This document shows positions 1-8,745 of a DNA stretch of 64,000 nucleotides, in pieces. The notes under the pieces were generated by a model. It worked only from the letters and a program-made list of their open reading frames with translations. It made no database searches and was not told where the DNA came from. Within the stretch, counting starts at the first letter, position 1. Each line of letters begins with the position of its first letter. The position numbers were made by a program, and so were the translations under genes. Source of the stretch: an uncultured Spirochaetia bacterium (GTDB taxonomy: Bacteria; Spirochaetota; Spirochaetia; SZUA-6; Bin103); assembly GCA_958296075.1 (NCBI GenBank), contig CATQHW010000002.1, forward strand, positions 124,001 through 188,000, written 5' to 3'.

Positions 1-1
1 C

Positions 2-685
2 GACCTCGGCCGGGGCGTGCTCAGCGACATGGGCGGCATCTACACGCTCGGCGTCCAGCCGGGCACCGTTCTGCGCGGGAACCTGATCCACGACATTCGC
101 CAAGCCAACTACGGCGGCTGGTGCATCTACCTGGACGAGGGCAGCTCGCACATCCTGGTGGAGAACAACGTCTGCTACAACGCCGGGACGCAGGTGTTCA
201 ATCAGCACTATGGACGCGAGAACATCGTGCGCAACAACGTGTTCGCTGCCGGTGGGCACAGCGTGATCTCGTTGGGGCGTGTGGAAGATCACACAGCGTT
301 CACGCTCCAGCAGAACTTGCTGCTTACGCGCGACCGGCCGGTGTTCGCCCGGCGCCCGCGGGGAATCGCCGGCGCGCGCGGGTTCCGCAGCGACCTCAAC
401 CTGCTGTGGGACGTGGCTCGCGCCAACGCTGGCCGCGGCGGCGATCCGATCATAGCCATCGTCGGCGCATATGGCGCCGACGGCACCTGGAGAGAGCAGA
501 GCCGTGACGAACTTGACGATTGGCGGGACGGCGGCAACGACACGCACAGCATCGTCGCTGACCCGCAGTGCGCGAGCCTCTACCGGAACGACTTCGATCT
601 GCTGCCGGGCTCGCCGGCGTTGGCGCTCGGCTTCCATCCGATCGACCTCAGCGACGTCGGACAGCGGCCGGTAGAGGACCGCTAG
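2..685 (+). CDS. Right-handed parallel beta-helix repeat protein (C-terminal part)
   Basis: The reading frame is open to the left edge, so only the last 227 or so residues are seen. The visible part has the rhythm of a parallel beta-helix: repeated short turns around Asn and Gly such as GNLIHD, ENNVCYN and RNNVFAAGG, each an N-x-hydrophobic rung typical of pectate-lyase-like polysaccharide-acting proteins. It ends with a loop-rich cap containing LLPGSPALALGF, a common C-terminal element in these proteins. No catalytic residues can be assigned from the fragment. It lies 73 bases before a sialidase-like gene and a sulfatase on the same strand, so a role in breaking down a complex glycan is a reasonable inference. 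The true start and any signal peptide lie outside the window. Confidence 0.75.
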   Translation, partial: DLGRGVLSDMGGIYTLGVQPGTVLRGNLIHDIRQANYGGWCIYLDEGSSHILVENNVCYNAGTQVFNQHYGRENIVRNNVFAAGGHSVISLGRVEDHTAFTLQQNLLLTRDRPVFARRPRGIAGARGFRSDLNLLWDVARANAGRGGDPIIAIVGAYGADGTWREQSRDELDDWRDGGNDTHSIVADPQCASLYRNDFDLLPGSPALALGFHPIDLSDVGQRPVEDR

Positions 686-758
686 CCGAGGACCCCACGC
701 TCCGGGTCAGCGGCCAGGTTGACGGTTGAAACCGGCACACCCATGATTGGTGAGCTGC

Positions 759-2120
759 ATGACTCGTTCGATCGTTTCGCGCAATGACGATATCTACGAA
801 TGCTTCCCGGATCTGGCGCAGTGTGACGACGGCACGCTCGTATGCGTGTACCGGGAGTGCATGTTTCACGCCCCGTTCCCGTTTTCACGGGTCGTCTGCA
901 GGCTGAGCCGCGACGGCGGCATGAGCTGGCTGCCCCGGAGCATCATCGACGAGTGCGTGGTCGCGCCGGAGCTGTTCGAGGAGTCGCGCTCGTGGCTGAG
1001 TGAGGCGGCGATTGCCGGCTACGAGGAGTCGCGGGCGCGCATCACCGATCCGACGCGGGTAGGCGCGTCGATGAACTGTCCGCGGCTCATTCGCCTGCAT
1101 GACGGGCAGCTCTTGCTGGTCGTCGACTACCGGTTCGGTGCGCCACGCGGCGAGCACCGCTGGGTCAACCTCTTCTACCGCAGCACCGACGGTGGGGTGA
1201 GCTGGCAGGGACCGGAAGATCCGGGGATCCACGGGACGGTGGTACCCTCTCTCACCGAGCTGCGCGACGGCCGCGTGGTGTGTGCGGGCGCCAAGGTAAC
1301 GGGCCACGTCGGCGACCAGGCCGTGGAAACCCAGTACGTCTACTTCTCGGAAGACCAGGGCAGGACCTGGTCCGAGCCGGTGGCGATTCCGGAAGTGGCC
1401 CCCGATCAGCAGCGCATCATGCCCGGGTATCGGCAGTGGCTGGGCTTCTCGGAGGGCGCATTCCAGGAGCTGGACGACGGCACGATCCTCGGGATATTGC
1501 GCGGCGACAGTCTCGGGCAGGGCTACAAGGTCCTCTCCCACGACGGCGGTCAGACGTGGCAGGGACCCTACGCGACGCCGATGATTGGCCTGGAGGGGCG
1601 TCCCGGTCTGGGCTTGTTGTCGTCGGGCGAGGTGGCCGTTACCTATCGCATCGGTCTGCCGAACGAGATGCTGGCGCTGCACCTCATGACGCAGGAGGCG
1701 GCACTGCGGGAGGATGTCCAGCCGATGGTGGAGCGCAGGCCGATGCCCGAAGACCGCGCGGGCGTTCACGACCCGAGTGAACCGTGGTACCTGCGCGAGT
1801 ATTATCCGGGGTTCACCGTCATCCTCGACCAGGACCGCAGCGTGCATCGCGACTGCGGATACTCCGGCTGGGTGGAGCTCGCGAACGGTGACCTGTACGT
1901 GGTCGATTACTGCCACGACGACGCGCCGCGCGCTCACATCCGCAGCTACCGGGTGCAGCGCGAAGACATCATCCTGTTCCCGCCAGGCGATTTGCCGTGG
2001 CTGCACCCTTCCGGCCAGCCGTTTCTCGACATGGCCGGAGGCATGGCGCAGCGGCAATTCCAGCGCAATAGCGCGCGGAACCGGACGGACTACCAGATCA
2101 CGCCGAGCGCTCCGTCGTGA
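759..2120 (+). CDS. BNR-repeat sialidase-like glycoside hydrolase
   Basis: A 453-residue protein with four Asp-box (BNR) motifs, S-x-D-x-G-x-T/S-W, starting near residues 50, 142, 197 and 260, the signature of six-bladed sialidase-fold propellers. I chose ATG at 759 because GGTGAG lies just upstream; a TTG 12 bases earlier is possible. No signal peptide is evident, so the enzyme may be cytoplasmic or the export signal is atypical. The stop codon overlaps the start of the following sulfatase by four bases, so the two are translationally coupled and probably act on the same sulfated glycan. The Asp box defines the fold only: the substrate (sialic acid or another sugar) cannot be read from sequence, and several non-sialidase hydrolases share it. 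Confidence 0.8.
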   Translation: MTRSIVSRNDDIYECFPDLAQCDDGTLVCVYRECMFHAPFPFSRVVCRLSRDGGMSWLPRSIIDECVVAPELFEESRSWLSEAAIAGYEESRARITDPTRVGASMNCPRLIRLHDGQLLLVVDYRFGAPRGEHRWVNLFYRSTDGGVSWQGPEDPGIHGTVVPSLTELRDGRVVCAGAKVTGHVGDQAVETQYVYFSEDQGRTWSEPVAIPEVAPDQQRIMPGYRQWLGFSEGAFQELDDGTILGILRGDSLGQGYKVLSHDGGQTWQGPYATPMIGLEGRPGLGLLSSGEVAVTYRIGLPNEMLALHLMTQEAALREDVQPMVERRPMPEDRAGVHDPSEPWYLREYYPGFTVILDQDRSVHRDCGYSGWVELANGDLYVVDYCHDDAPRAHIRSYRVQREDIILFPPGDLPWLHPSGQPFLDMAGGMAQRQFQRNSARNRTDYQITPSAPS

Positions 2121-3595
2121 CCCATCCCAACGTCCTCATCATCAAGAGCGATCAGCACAACGCGCGCTGCCTTGGTGTCAACGGGCACCGGCAGGTGCGC
2201 ACTCCGCATATCGACGCGCTCGCGCGTCGCGGGGTCAACTTCACGCGCGCGTTCGTACAGAACCCGATCTGCACTCCCAGCCGGATGTGCTACCTGACCG
2301 GCCAATACGTGCACAACCACGGGATCTACGGCCTGTCGGGCAATGAGCGTGTGCCGGATGGACTGCCGTCGCTGTTCTCCACCTTCAAGGCTGCCGGATA
2401 TCGAACCGGCATCGTCGGCCACGTGCACGTGGCCGGCGCATGGCTGCAGCCCCACTGCGACCAGTACCGCGACTTGCACGATGAGGCGCGGCCGGGGGAC
2501 ACGCCGTACGATCGCTATCTGGCCGCCAAGGGCCTGCGGCATCTGCGCGACGACGAGTCCTACCAGGGCCGCAGTCAGATTCTGGATGCCTGCCCCTCCG
2601 AGCTGGCGTTCGAGGACACCAACGAGGGGTACTGTCTGCAGAGCTTCTACGACTTTCTGGAGGGAGTCGCTGGCGGGCAGCCGTTCCTGTTCCAGCTTGA
2701 CCCGCTGCATCCGCACCAGGACTACATCCCGGCGCGCGAATTCTGGGCGTGGTACGACGACGTCGAACTGGAGCTGCCGCCGAGTGCGGACGAGGATCTG
2801 TCGGCCAAGCCGCCGCACCAGCAGCAGATGATCGCGCGCCATCACGGCTACGACTGGGTGTTCGAGCCCCGGACGTACCAGGCCGGACGGCTGCGAAAGC
2901 TGCAGGGATACTACGGTTGCATCTCACAGGTGGACCATATGGTGGGATTGGCGCTGCAGCGGCTCGAGCAACGGGGTCAAGCCGACAATACCATCGTCGT
3001 GTACTGCAGCGACCATGGCGACTTCGCCCTGGAGCACGGCTTCCTGGAGAAGGCCCCTGGTATCAGCTATGATGCGATCACCCGCGTGCCGTTCATCTGG
3101 AGCTGGCCGTCCGGTGGAATCGCGGAGAATCTGACGGTCGGCGAGCTGGTCGAGAGCGTGGACCTGTTCCCCACGATCTGCGCGCTGGCCGGCGTAGGCG
3201 CTCCGGACACGGTCGACGGCCATGACCTCGTCGCGCTGCTCCGCGGCGGTGGTGGTGCGGTGCGAGAGTTCGCCGTGACCGAGTGTCCCTTGAGCAGAAC
3301 GATTCGCACCAAGGAGTGGAAGCTGTGTCATCGGCCACGCGGCGCGTTCGGTGGAGTGGACGACGCGGGCGAGCTGTATCACGTCGCAGACGATCCCTGG
3401 GAGATGGACAACCGCTACGCTGATCCGAGGTACCGGGAGACCCGTGAGCAACTGCGCAGGGCCTTGTTCGACTGGATACAGCTCACCACGCGCTACGGCA
3501 ACACGTGGCCTCATCAGCCGCCCGGCGCCGACGGCAAAACCACCCTGGCCGGTTTGCGCACGCTCCTGGACCGGGAGCAGGTGTACTATCTCTGA
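2117..3595 (+). CDS. Sulfatase (formylglycine-dependent, type I)
   Basis: A 492-residue sulfatase. The N-terminus PNVLIIKSDQHNA carries the metal-binding Asp (residue 12) typical of the family, and residues 52-56 are C-T-P-S-R, the motif in which Cys52 is oxidised to formylglycine by a maturase. A later SDHGDFALEHG segment supplies the second Asp-His metal pair. Length is normal. The GTG start overlaps the stop of the upstream BNR protein by four bases, so the pair is co-translated. No clear signal peptide is seen. It would remove sulfate from a carbohydrate or other organic sulfate; which one is unknown. No sulfatase-maturing enzyme is in this window. The gene ends 30 bases from a convergent second BNR protein. 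Confidence 0.9.
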   Translation: MTHPNVLIIKSDQHNARCLGVNGHRQVRTPHIDALARRGVNFTRAFVQNPICTPSRMCYLTGQYVHNHGIYGLSGNERVPDGLPSLFSTFKAAGYRTGIVGHVHVAGAWLQPHCDQYRDLHDEARPGDTPYDRYLAAKGLRHLRDDESYQGRSQILDACPSELAFEDTNEGYCLQSFYDFLEGVAGGQPFLFQLDPLHPHQDYIPAREFWAWYDDVELELPPSADEDLSAKPPHQQQMIARHHGYDWVFEPRTYQAGRLRKLQGYYGCISQVDHMVGLALQRLEQRGQADNTIVVYCSDHGDFALEHGFLEKAPGISYDAITRVPFIWSWPSGGIAENLTVGELVESVDLFPTICALAGVGAPDTVDGHDLVALLRGGGGAVREFAVTECPLSRTIRTKEWKLCHRPRGAFGGVDDAGELYHVADDPWEMDNRYADPRYRETREQLRRALFDWIQLTTRYGNTWPHQPPGADGKTTLAGLRTLLDREQVYYL

Positions 3596-3625
3596 CGCGT
3601 GTGCGCCGGTACGCGTCGACCGCGA

Positions 3626-4687
3626 TTACAGCGGCGAGCCCTCCCGCAACCACTCCTCGCTGAACCGCGCGCACTTCAGCCGGACTCGTATCGACGTGTA
3701 TGGCGGAAAATGAAACGTCTTGGCCAGCCACTGCTGCCACACCACCAGGATGGTGCCGTCATCGGCGCTGGTGACGCCGGGGTAGGAGACTTGGCAGCCG
3801 GGATTGGTAAGGATGCGGTGGTGCGCCCAGCTCACGCACTCGTCGTAGGAGATCGCGACGCTCAGCGGGTAGCGGTTCATCGCTCCGACATAGGGAGTGC
3901 TGGTCCAGACCGCCACCACGGCGCTCGGCTCGAATGACAAGCGGTGCAGAGCAGCCGGCGTATTGGAGGCCACGAGCAGCGTTGGGACCGGATCGCTCCA
4001 GGTGGCACCGCGATCGCTGCTCCGCGATTGGTAGTGGCGCCCCCGAGTGGACCGTACGATCATGAGCAGGTCGCCATCGTTGAGCTCCACGACGGTCGGT
4101 TCGTCGGCGCCATTAGGGTCTTCGGGCAGCCGAACGTCTCCGCCGGACTGCCAGCTACTACCGCCGTCGGTCGAGGTGAGCACGCTGGAAACGCATACCA
4201 TCTCCCGTTCGTAGACCTCGCCCCCGCCCTCCAGATTCCGGACGTAGTAGCAGGGCAGCACCAGAGTGCCGTCGCGCAGCTCGATCCCCTCGTTGGCGTG
4301 ACCGTTGTAGAGGTTGCCCGTGACGATGCGGCTTGCCGGTCCGAAGGTGCGGCCGCTGTCGTCGCTTCCCATACGGAAGAGCGTCGATCGCCGGTAGCGC
4401 GGTGCGTCACCGCCCTCACCCATGATCATCTCTCCCTTGCTGAAGTGCAGCGCCGTGCCCCGCCGCGCTGATAGCAGCGCCGGGTCTCCGTCCACGGACG
4501 GCGCCAGCACCTCGGCCCCGCTCCAGGAGACACCGGCATCGGACGATCGCGCGCCCAGCACGTTCTCCGTGTCCGACCACACCGCCATGATGTCGCCATT
4601 CGGCATGCGTGCCACGCCGGGCACCGCCCCGCCTATGATCTCCGGCTCGAGGGTGAGTTCCTGGTAGAAAGGTCCTGATTCGGCCAT
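3626..4687 (-). CDS. BNR-repeat sialidase-like protein
   Basis: A 353-residue protein with four Asp-box motifs (SSDAGVSW, SDDSGRTF, STDGGSSW, SSDRGATW), so a six-bladed sialidase-type propeller. The ATG at 4687 is preceded by a strong GGAGGAAA, which is why I reject longer open-frame extensions. The ELTLEPEI start followed by GxVPGVARMPNG resembles the secreted or cytoplasmic exo-sialidase superfamily, but catalytic Arg and Tyr residues cannot be confirmed by eye. It is convergent with the sulfatase and is only distantly similar to the other BNR protein nearby, so it is not a recent duplicate. It probably belongs to the same glycan-degrading cluster. Confidence 0.78.
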   Translation of the reverse strand: MAESGPFYQELTLEPEIIGGAVPGVARMPNGDIMAVWSDTENVLGARSSDAGVSWSGAEVLAPSVDGDPALLSARRGTALHFSKGEMIMGEGGDAPRYRRSTLFRMGSDDSGRTFGPASRIVTGNLYNGHANEGIELRDGTLVLPCYYVRNLEGGGEVYEREMVCVSSVLTSTDGGSSWQSGGDVRLPEDPNGADEPTVVELNDGDLLMIVRSTRGRHYQSRSSDRGATWSDPVPTLLVASNTPAALHRLSFEPSAVVAVWTSTPYVGAMNRYPLSVAISYDECVSWAHHRILTNPGCQVSYPGVTSADDGTILVVWQQWLAKTFHFPPYTSIRVRLKCARFSEEWLREGSPL

Positions 4688-4734
4688 CCGCGTTTCCTCC
4701 ATTGTCGCAATAGCGTTATGCGCCCCGGCCCCTA

Positions 4735-4842
4735 CCAGTGCACGACCCGCTCCGGGATGAACCGTTCGACCCGGCGGAAGCGCGGGATCCCGGAGGCGTA
4801 GTGCTGGCGCTGGTAGAGGGGCAGGTCGATCGGACATCGCGG
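4735..4842 (-). pseudogene. Possible coding remnant downstream of the ABC ATPase
   Basis: Directly after the stop of the ABC ATPase and in the same frame there is a 35-codon open stretch reading ...IDLPLYQRQHYASGIPRF...VVHW, closed by TAG at 4735. Its codons are GC-rich in the third position and the peptide has an ordinary protein composition, unlike random non-coding sequence. It has no start codon of its own. It may be the tail of a lost gene or a former C-terminal extension cut off by a stop mutation. I do not recognise the family. Confidence 0.25.
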
Positions 4843-5838
4843 TCAACTCTCGTAGAGCCAGCAGGCGACGGCGTGATTCGGCCCGATCTCGGTATAGCCG
4901 GGGTCGGCAGTACATCGTTCATGCGCGTGCGGGCAGCGCGGCGCGAAGGGGCATCCGTGAATCGTGACCGTCGGATCCGGCACCGAACCCGAGATGACCT
5001 CGAGTTTCGCCTTCGGAGCCGCCGCCATGGCGGGAATCGACCGGAAGAGCGCCTGCGTATAGGGATGGGACGGATTCTCGAAGAGCTCGACGGCCGGCGC
5101 CCGTTCCACGATCCGGCCGAGGTACATCACCAGCACCGTGTCCGCCATCTTCGAGATGATACCGAGATCGTGAGTTATGAAGAGGATCGACATGTGGTAT
5201 TCGTGCTGCAGCTCTGTCAGGAGTTGCAGTATCTGCGCTTCGATCGTCACGTCGAGCGCCGTGGTCGGTTCGTCCGCATTGAGCAGCTTGGGACGGCACG
5301 ACAGGGCCATGGCGATCATCGCCCGCTGTCGCATGCCTCCGCTCAACTGATGCGGGTATTCGTTCACGCGCTGTTCCGGATCCGGCATCCCGACGCTGCG
5401 GAGCATGTGCACGGCATACTCCTTCGCATCCTGCTTGTTCAAGCCGATATGCAGCCTCACGCTCTCCATGATCTGCGATCCTATCGAATATATCGGGCTC
5501 AGAGTCCGCATGGGCTCCTGAAATACCATCGATATATCGGCGCCTCGAATCTCGCGGATCTTCTTTCCCGTCGCCGACAGCGCGGCGATGTCGACGGTCT
5601 CGTGATCCCGGTGCAGGCGTATCGAGCCGGATTCGATGCGTCCCGGCGGGCTCGGTATCAGGCGCAGAATGGAGAGCGCCGTTACGCTCTTGCCGCATCC
5701 GCTCTCACCTACCACGCCGACGATCCGCCGCTTCGCCAAGTCGAAGCTCACGCCGTCCACGGCGCGGACTACGCCGTCGTCGGTGTGGAAGTAGGTCCGC
5801 AGATCCCGGACTTCGAGGAGTATGCCGGCGTCGCTCAT
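4843..5838 (-). CDS. Oligopeptide/dipeptide-type ABC transporter ATP-binding protein (lone)
   Basis: A 331-residue OppD/DppD-type ATPase. Walker A GESGCGKS is at residues 44-51; the signature LSGGMRQR and Walker [13 protein letters not shown] follow, and the C-terminus has the family's Cys-rich [14 protein letters not shown] segment (oligo_HPY domain). Start ATG at 5838 overlaps the stop of a short upstream frame by four bases. In complete importers this subunit sits beside two permeases, a second ATPase and a binding protein; here none is present within the window, and the flanks look like coding debris. It may work with permeases encoded elsewhere or be the last survivor of a broken operon. 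Walker B has Asn where most relatives have Ile, which should be harmless. Confidence 0.88.
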   Translation of the reverse strand: MSDAGILLEVRDLRTYFHTDDGVVRAVDGVSFDLAKRRIVGVVGESGCGKSVTALSILRLIPSPPGRIESGSIRLHRDHETVDIAALSATGKKIREIRGADISMVFQEPMRTLSPIYSIGSQIMESVRLHIGLNKQDAKEYAVHMLRSVGMPDPEQRVNEYPHQLSGGMRQRAMIAMALSCRPKLLNADEPTTALDVTIEAQILQLLTELQHEYHMSILFITHDLGIISKMADTVLVMYLGRIVERAPAVELFENPSHPYTQALFRSIPAMAAAPKAKLEVISGSVPDPTVTIHGCPFAPRCPHAHERCTADPGYTEIGPNHAVACWLYES

Positions 5839-6136
5839 TCGTCCATCTGCAGCGTTTGGTCGATGCTGACCAGCCAGCGCACCTGCGGATCGGTGATACG
5901 GTTCATAAGGTGACCCACTCCACATGTTCCATATGCGCGATCCTATCGGAGGCACATGTTTCTCGACAAGCGCGTCACAGGTGGTCTAATGTCGGGCAGT
6001 TGGAAGCGGCGTCCGTTGATGATCCAATCAAAATCGGGCCATGGTTGTCCCATCGCGACGCGGGTCAGACGGTGGCCGCGTGGCATGGCGTCAACGGCGC
6101 TCCCGATGGGGCTGCACCGGTGCGATGGAGGTCGAA
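5835..6136. other. Intergenic region with short coding-like fragments
   Basis: About 300 bases between two divergent genes. On the minus strand a 23-codon frame, MNRITDPQVRWLVSIDQTLQ and three more residues, begins at about 5907, is preceded by GGAG, and ends in an ATGA overlap with the ABC ATPase start; it could be a coupling leader or the tail of a lost permease. Further up, another minus frame contains PWPDFDWIINGRRFQLPDI, which also looks like protein rather than noise. The stretch 5880-6030 is visibly less GC-rich than the surroundings. I see no tRNA, clear promoter or terminator here. Read as decayed gene remnants, with low certainty. Confidence 0.3.
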
Positions 6137-7747
6137 ATGGCATTCGAGAAGGTGATAGCGGGCGGCTCGGTGATCGACGGCACCGGCGGCAGGGCGTACC
6201 GGGCGGACGTGGCGATCGCGGACGGGCGCATCGCCGCGGTCGGCGATCTGGCCGGTGCCGAGCGCGCCGAGACGATCGACGCCACCGGCCGGGTGGTGTG
6301 CCCGGGCTTCATCGACGTGCACGCCCACTCCGACGTCTCCATGCTCGACGATCCGGGCGGCGAGTGTAAGGCGTACCAGGGCGTCACCACGGAAGTGGTC
6401 GGCAACTGCGGTTCGTCGGCGTTTCCGGCGGGACTGCTGACCCCGGCGGAGCTGCAGGCGATCGCTCCCGTGCACGTCGTCGACGGCTCCGGCATCCGGT
6501 ATGAATGGAGCGACTTCGACGGCTGGGCGAGCGCGCTCGAACGCAGCGGCATCAGTCTGAACGTGGTGGGTCAAGTCGGACACGGTACCCTCCGCCAAGC
6601 GGCGCATGCCACGCAGAACCGGCCGGCGAACGACCGGGAGCTGGCGGTCATGAAGCGCTTGGTGGCCGAGGCGGTGGAGCAGGGGGCGGTCGCGCTCACC
6701 ACCGCGCTCACCGGTCCTCCCGCCATGGCGGCGCCGGCCGGAGAGATCGCGGCGCTCGCCGCCGAAGCGCATCGCTTCCCCGGCGCCTTCTACGCCACGC
6801 ACGCGCGGCTCCACAACGGCAATCACTTCAACGCCGTGGACGAGGCGATCGAGATCGGCGAGCTGACCGGCATCGCGGTGCAGTACTCCCATATCGCCCT
6901 GATCGACACGCGGCATCACGGCGAGGGCGGCGAGATGGTGCGGCGCATGGAGGCGGCGCGAGAGCGCGGCGTGGACGTGCTCTACGACGTCTATCCCTAT
7001 ACCGCCGGGGCATGCGGGATCACGGGCGTGCTGCCGCTCTGGGCGCAGGAGGACGGACCGGCGGCGGTGCAGCGCCGGCTTGCCGATCCGGACACGTGCG
7101 CCCGGATGGCGGAGGAGGTCGCGCGCGGATTCTGGGGAGGGGTGCCGCTGCCCTGGGACAAGTACGTGATCACCAAGGCCAACAAGGAGTCGACCCGCTG
7201 GATGGTGGGCAAGGTGTGGACGGAGATCGCCGCCCGGCGCGGCGAATCGCCGGTGGAGGCGATCCTGTCGGCGGCGCGCGAGGACTGCTGGCTCGAAGGC
7301 GTGGTGCACATCCGGTCGGAGGACGACGTGCGCTACTTCTTGGGCCACCCGCTGGCCATGATCGGCTCCGACGGCACCGCGGTATCTCCCGACGGCCCAT
7401 GGGGCGCCGGGTCGCCGCATCCCCGCTTCTATGGCTGTTACCCGCGCGTGCTCGGCCGGTACGTGCGCGAGTACGGGGTGCTCACGCTGGAGGATGCGGT
7501 CCACAAGATGACCGGCGCGGTGGCGGACCGTCTGCAGATGGAAAGCCGCGGGCGGATCGTCGCGGGAAAGGCGGCCGACCTGGTCGTGTTCGCCCCGGAT
7601 ACCGTCATCGACAACGCCACCTGGGATGACCCGCACCGGTACCCGGACGGGATCGGCCACGTACTGGTGAACGGCGAGTCGGTGATCCGTGACGGCACCC
7701 ACACCCAGGCGCGCCCCGGCCGCGTGCTGCGTCGAGGCGTCGAGTAG
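6137..7747 (+). CDS. N-acyl-D-amino-acid deacylase / D-aminoacylase family amidohydrolase
   Basis: A 536-residue amidohydrolase-fold enzyme. After a small beta domain (VIAGGSVIDGTG) comes PGFIDVHAHSDVS with the H-x-H metal site, then TTEVVGNCGSSAFPAG, which carries the Cys-containing NCG motif characteristic of D-aminoacylases and dihydroorotase-like relatives. Late in the protein IGSDGTAVSPDG provides the catalytic Asp region and GRIVAGKAADLVVFAPDTV is the typical C-terminal beta-domain strand. Length matches the family. ATG at 6137 follows GGAGGT; an in-frame ATG at 6125 overlaps that Shine-Dalgarno and is less likely. It would hydrolyse N-acylated D-amino acids or related amides in the cytoplasm, for instance from peptidoglycan or host material. 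Exact substrate unknown. Confidence 0.85.
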   Translation: MAFEKVIAGGSVIDGTGGRAYRADVAIADGRIAAVGDLAGAERAETIDATGRVVCPGFIDVHAHSDVSMLDDPGGECKAYQGVTTEVVGNCGSSAFPAGLLTPAELQAIAPVHVVDGSGIRYEWSDFDGWASALERSGISLNVVGQVGHGTLRQAAHATQNRPANDRELAVMKRLVAEAVEQGAVALTTALTGPPAMAAPAGEIAALAAEAHRFPGAFYATHARLHNGNHFNAVDEAIEIGELTGIAVQYSHIALIDTRHHGEGGEMVRRMEAARERGVDVLYDVYPYTAGACGITGVLPLWAQEDGPAAVQRRLADPDTCARMAEEVARGFWGGVPLPWDKYVITKANKESTRWMVGKVWTEIAARRGESPVEAILSAAREDCWLEGVVHIRSEDDVRYFLGHPLAMIGSDGTAVSPDGPWGAGSPHPRFYGCYPRVLGRYVREYGVLTLEDAVHKMTGAVADRLQMESRGRIVAGKAADLVVFAPDTVIDNATWDDPHRYPDGIGHVLVNGESVIRDGTHTQARPGRVLRRGVE

Positions 7748-7830
7748 CCGGGCCAAGCTCGATCGGCCGGCGGAACCGATTGAAGCGTCCGCGCCGCCGG
7801 CGCCGTCATTGGCTATAGTAGGAGGTGCTG

Positions 7831-8292
7831 ATGGGAGAGCCGGTGACGCTGAAGGAAGAGGACGTCGTTCGCATCGGGGACTACGTCAAGCCGTGGCTCC
7901 GGGAGCTGGTGGGCCGCACGGCACCGCGGGCGGAGACCGAGATCGGCGCCGCGCTGCTGGAGCGCATGGTTCGGGTCGAGGAAGAGCTCCGGGCGCAGCG
8001 GGGGCTGATGGACGAGCGCTTCGGGTTCATGGAGCGACGTTTCCAGGCGATCGACAAACGGTTCGAAGCGGTCGACCAACGGTTCGAGGATCTGATCCGG
8101 GAACTCGACAAGCGATTCGAAGCGGTCGACAAGCGGTTCGAAACGGTGGACAAGCGGTTCGGGGACCTGATCGGGCAACTCGACAAGCGGTTCGAAACGA
8201 TGGACAAGCGCTTCAACGCGCTGACGTGGATGATCGGCGTGGGCTTCGTGGTCATTACGTCGCTGACGACGGTGTTCGCGTTGCTCGCGTAG
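7831..8292 (+). CDS. Heptad-repeat coiled-coil protein with C-terminal membrane anchor
   Basis: A 153-residue protein of unknown function. Residues about 45-125 are a run of near-identical 7-residue units built on DKRFEAV (DKRFEAVDQRFEDL, DKRFETVDKRFGDL), a long parallel coiled coil; the DNA shows matching imperfect 21-base repeats from about 8040 to 8215. The C-terminus ALTWMIGVGFVVITSLTTVF is a single membrane helix. This layout resembles the small bacterial coiled-coil/TM proteins of the DUF1640 (CCDC90-like) type, but I cannot confirm family membership. ATG at 7831 follows AGGAGGT. Repeat number may vary between strains because of the repetitive DNA. Confidence 0.75.
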   Translation: MGEPVTLKEEDVVRIGDYVKPWLRELVGRTAPRAETEIGAALLERMVRVEEELRAQRGLMDERFGFMERRFQAIDKRFEAVDQRFEDLIRELDKRFEAVDKRFETVDKRFGDLIGQLDKRFETMDKRFNALTWMIGVGFVVITSLTTVFALLA

Positions 8293-8317
8293 GATCGACC
8301 GGAGACGCTACGAGACG

Positions 8318-8353
8318 GCCGCTGTATCCGTGAATGCCCGCTGTATCCGTGAA
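8318..8353. repeat. Short direct repeat CCGCTGTATCCGTGAA
   Basis: The 16-base unit CCGCTGTATCCGTGAA occurs twice almost back to back, separated by a few bases, in the gap between the coiled-coil gene and tRNA-Leu. Nothing else is recognisable in 8293-8470. Function unknown; it may simply be a small tandem duplication. Confidence 0.5.
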
Positions 8354-8470
8354 GACCGCGGCCGTCGAGGGCGGGTGGACACTTCGGTTCAGCAGCGAGT
8401 GCCTTCAACCTCGCCGATCATAGGTATCGCCTTGGTTGCGATTTCGACGAATCGGTCGACGATGGACTGT

Positions 8471-8554
8471 TGCCCGGAAGAGGACTCGAACCTCCACAGC
8501 CTTGCGGCCACTAGACCCTGAACCTAGCGTGTCTACCAATTTCACCATCCGGGC
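8471..8554 (-). tRNA. tRNA-Leu (anticodon CAG)
   Basis: Read on the minus strand this 84-base segment folds as a class II tRNA: acceptor GCCCGGA paired with TCCGGGC, a D-arm GGTGAAATTGGTAGACAC typical of leucine tRNAs, an anticodon stem CTAGG/TCTAG around loop TTCAGGG (anticodon CAG), a long variable arm TGGCCGCAAGGCTG, and T-arm loop GGTTCGAGTCC. The discriminator base is A, as expected for Leu. The next bases are ACA, so the CCA end is not encoded. Confidence 0.95.
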
Positions 8555-8745
8555 CGGACGGACGATCAACGTACGGGGGCGGGCGGGCCGCTGTCAATCG
8601 CCCGCCATCGGCCGGCGGCTCGACGCCGCGCGGCGGCGTGCGGTAGCCTCCGGGGCTCGATGAGCGGAGCCCGGGTCCGGCGGACCACTCGTCAGGGCGA
8701 TCCCGGTCAGACAATCGCAGGGACACCCCTCGCAAGGGAGCACGC

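Noticed and set aside
3351-3713. Short plus-strand frame running past the end of the sulfatase
   Set aside because: It is an out-of-frame reading of the sulfatase 3-prime end and the convergent BNR gene, without a ribosome site or a protein-like composition.
6065-7756. 563-codon minus-strand frame over the D-aminoacylase gene
   Set aside because: Same antisense artefact of high GC; no recognisable motifs and it lies entirely opposite a well-supported enzyme gene.
7814-7819. TATAGT as promoter for the heptad-repeat gene
   Set aside because: No -35 box at a proper distance, and a start of transcription there would remove the strong AGGAGGT ribosome site directly after it.
8040-8215. Possible CRISPR or other non-coding repeat array
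   Set aside because: Units are 21 bases, in frame, without spacers, and code a heptad coiled coil.
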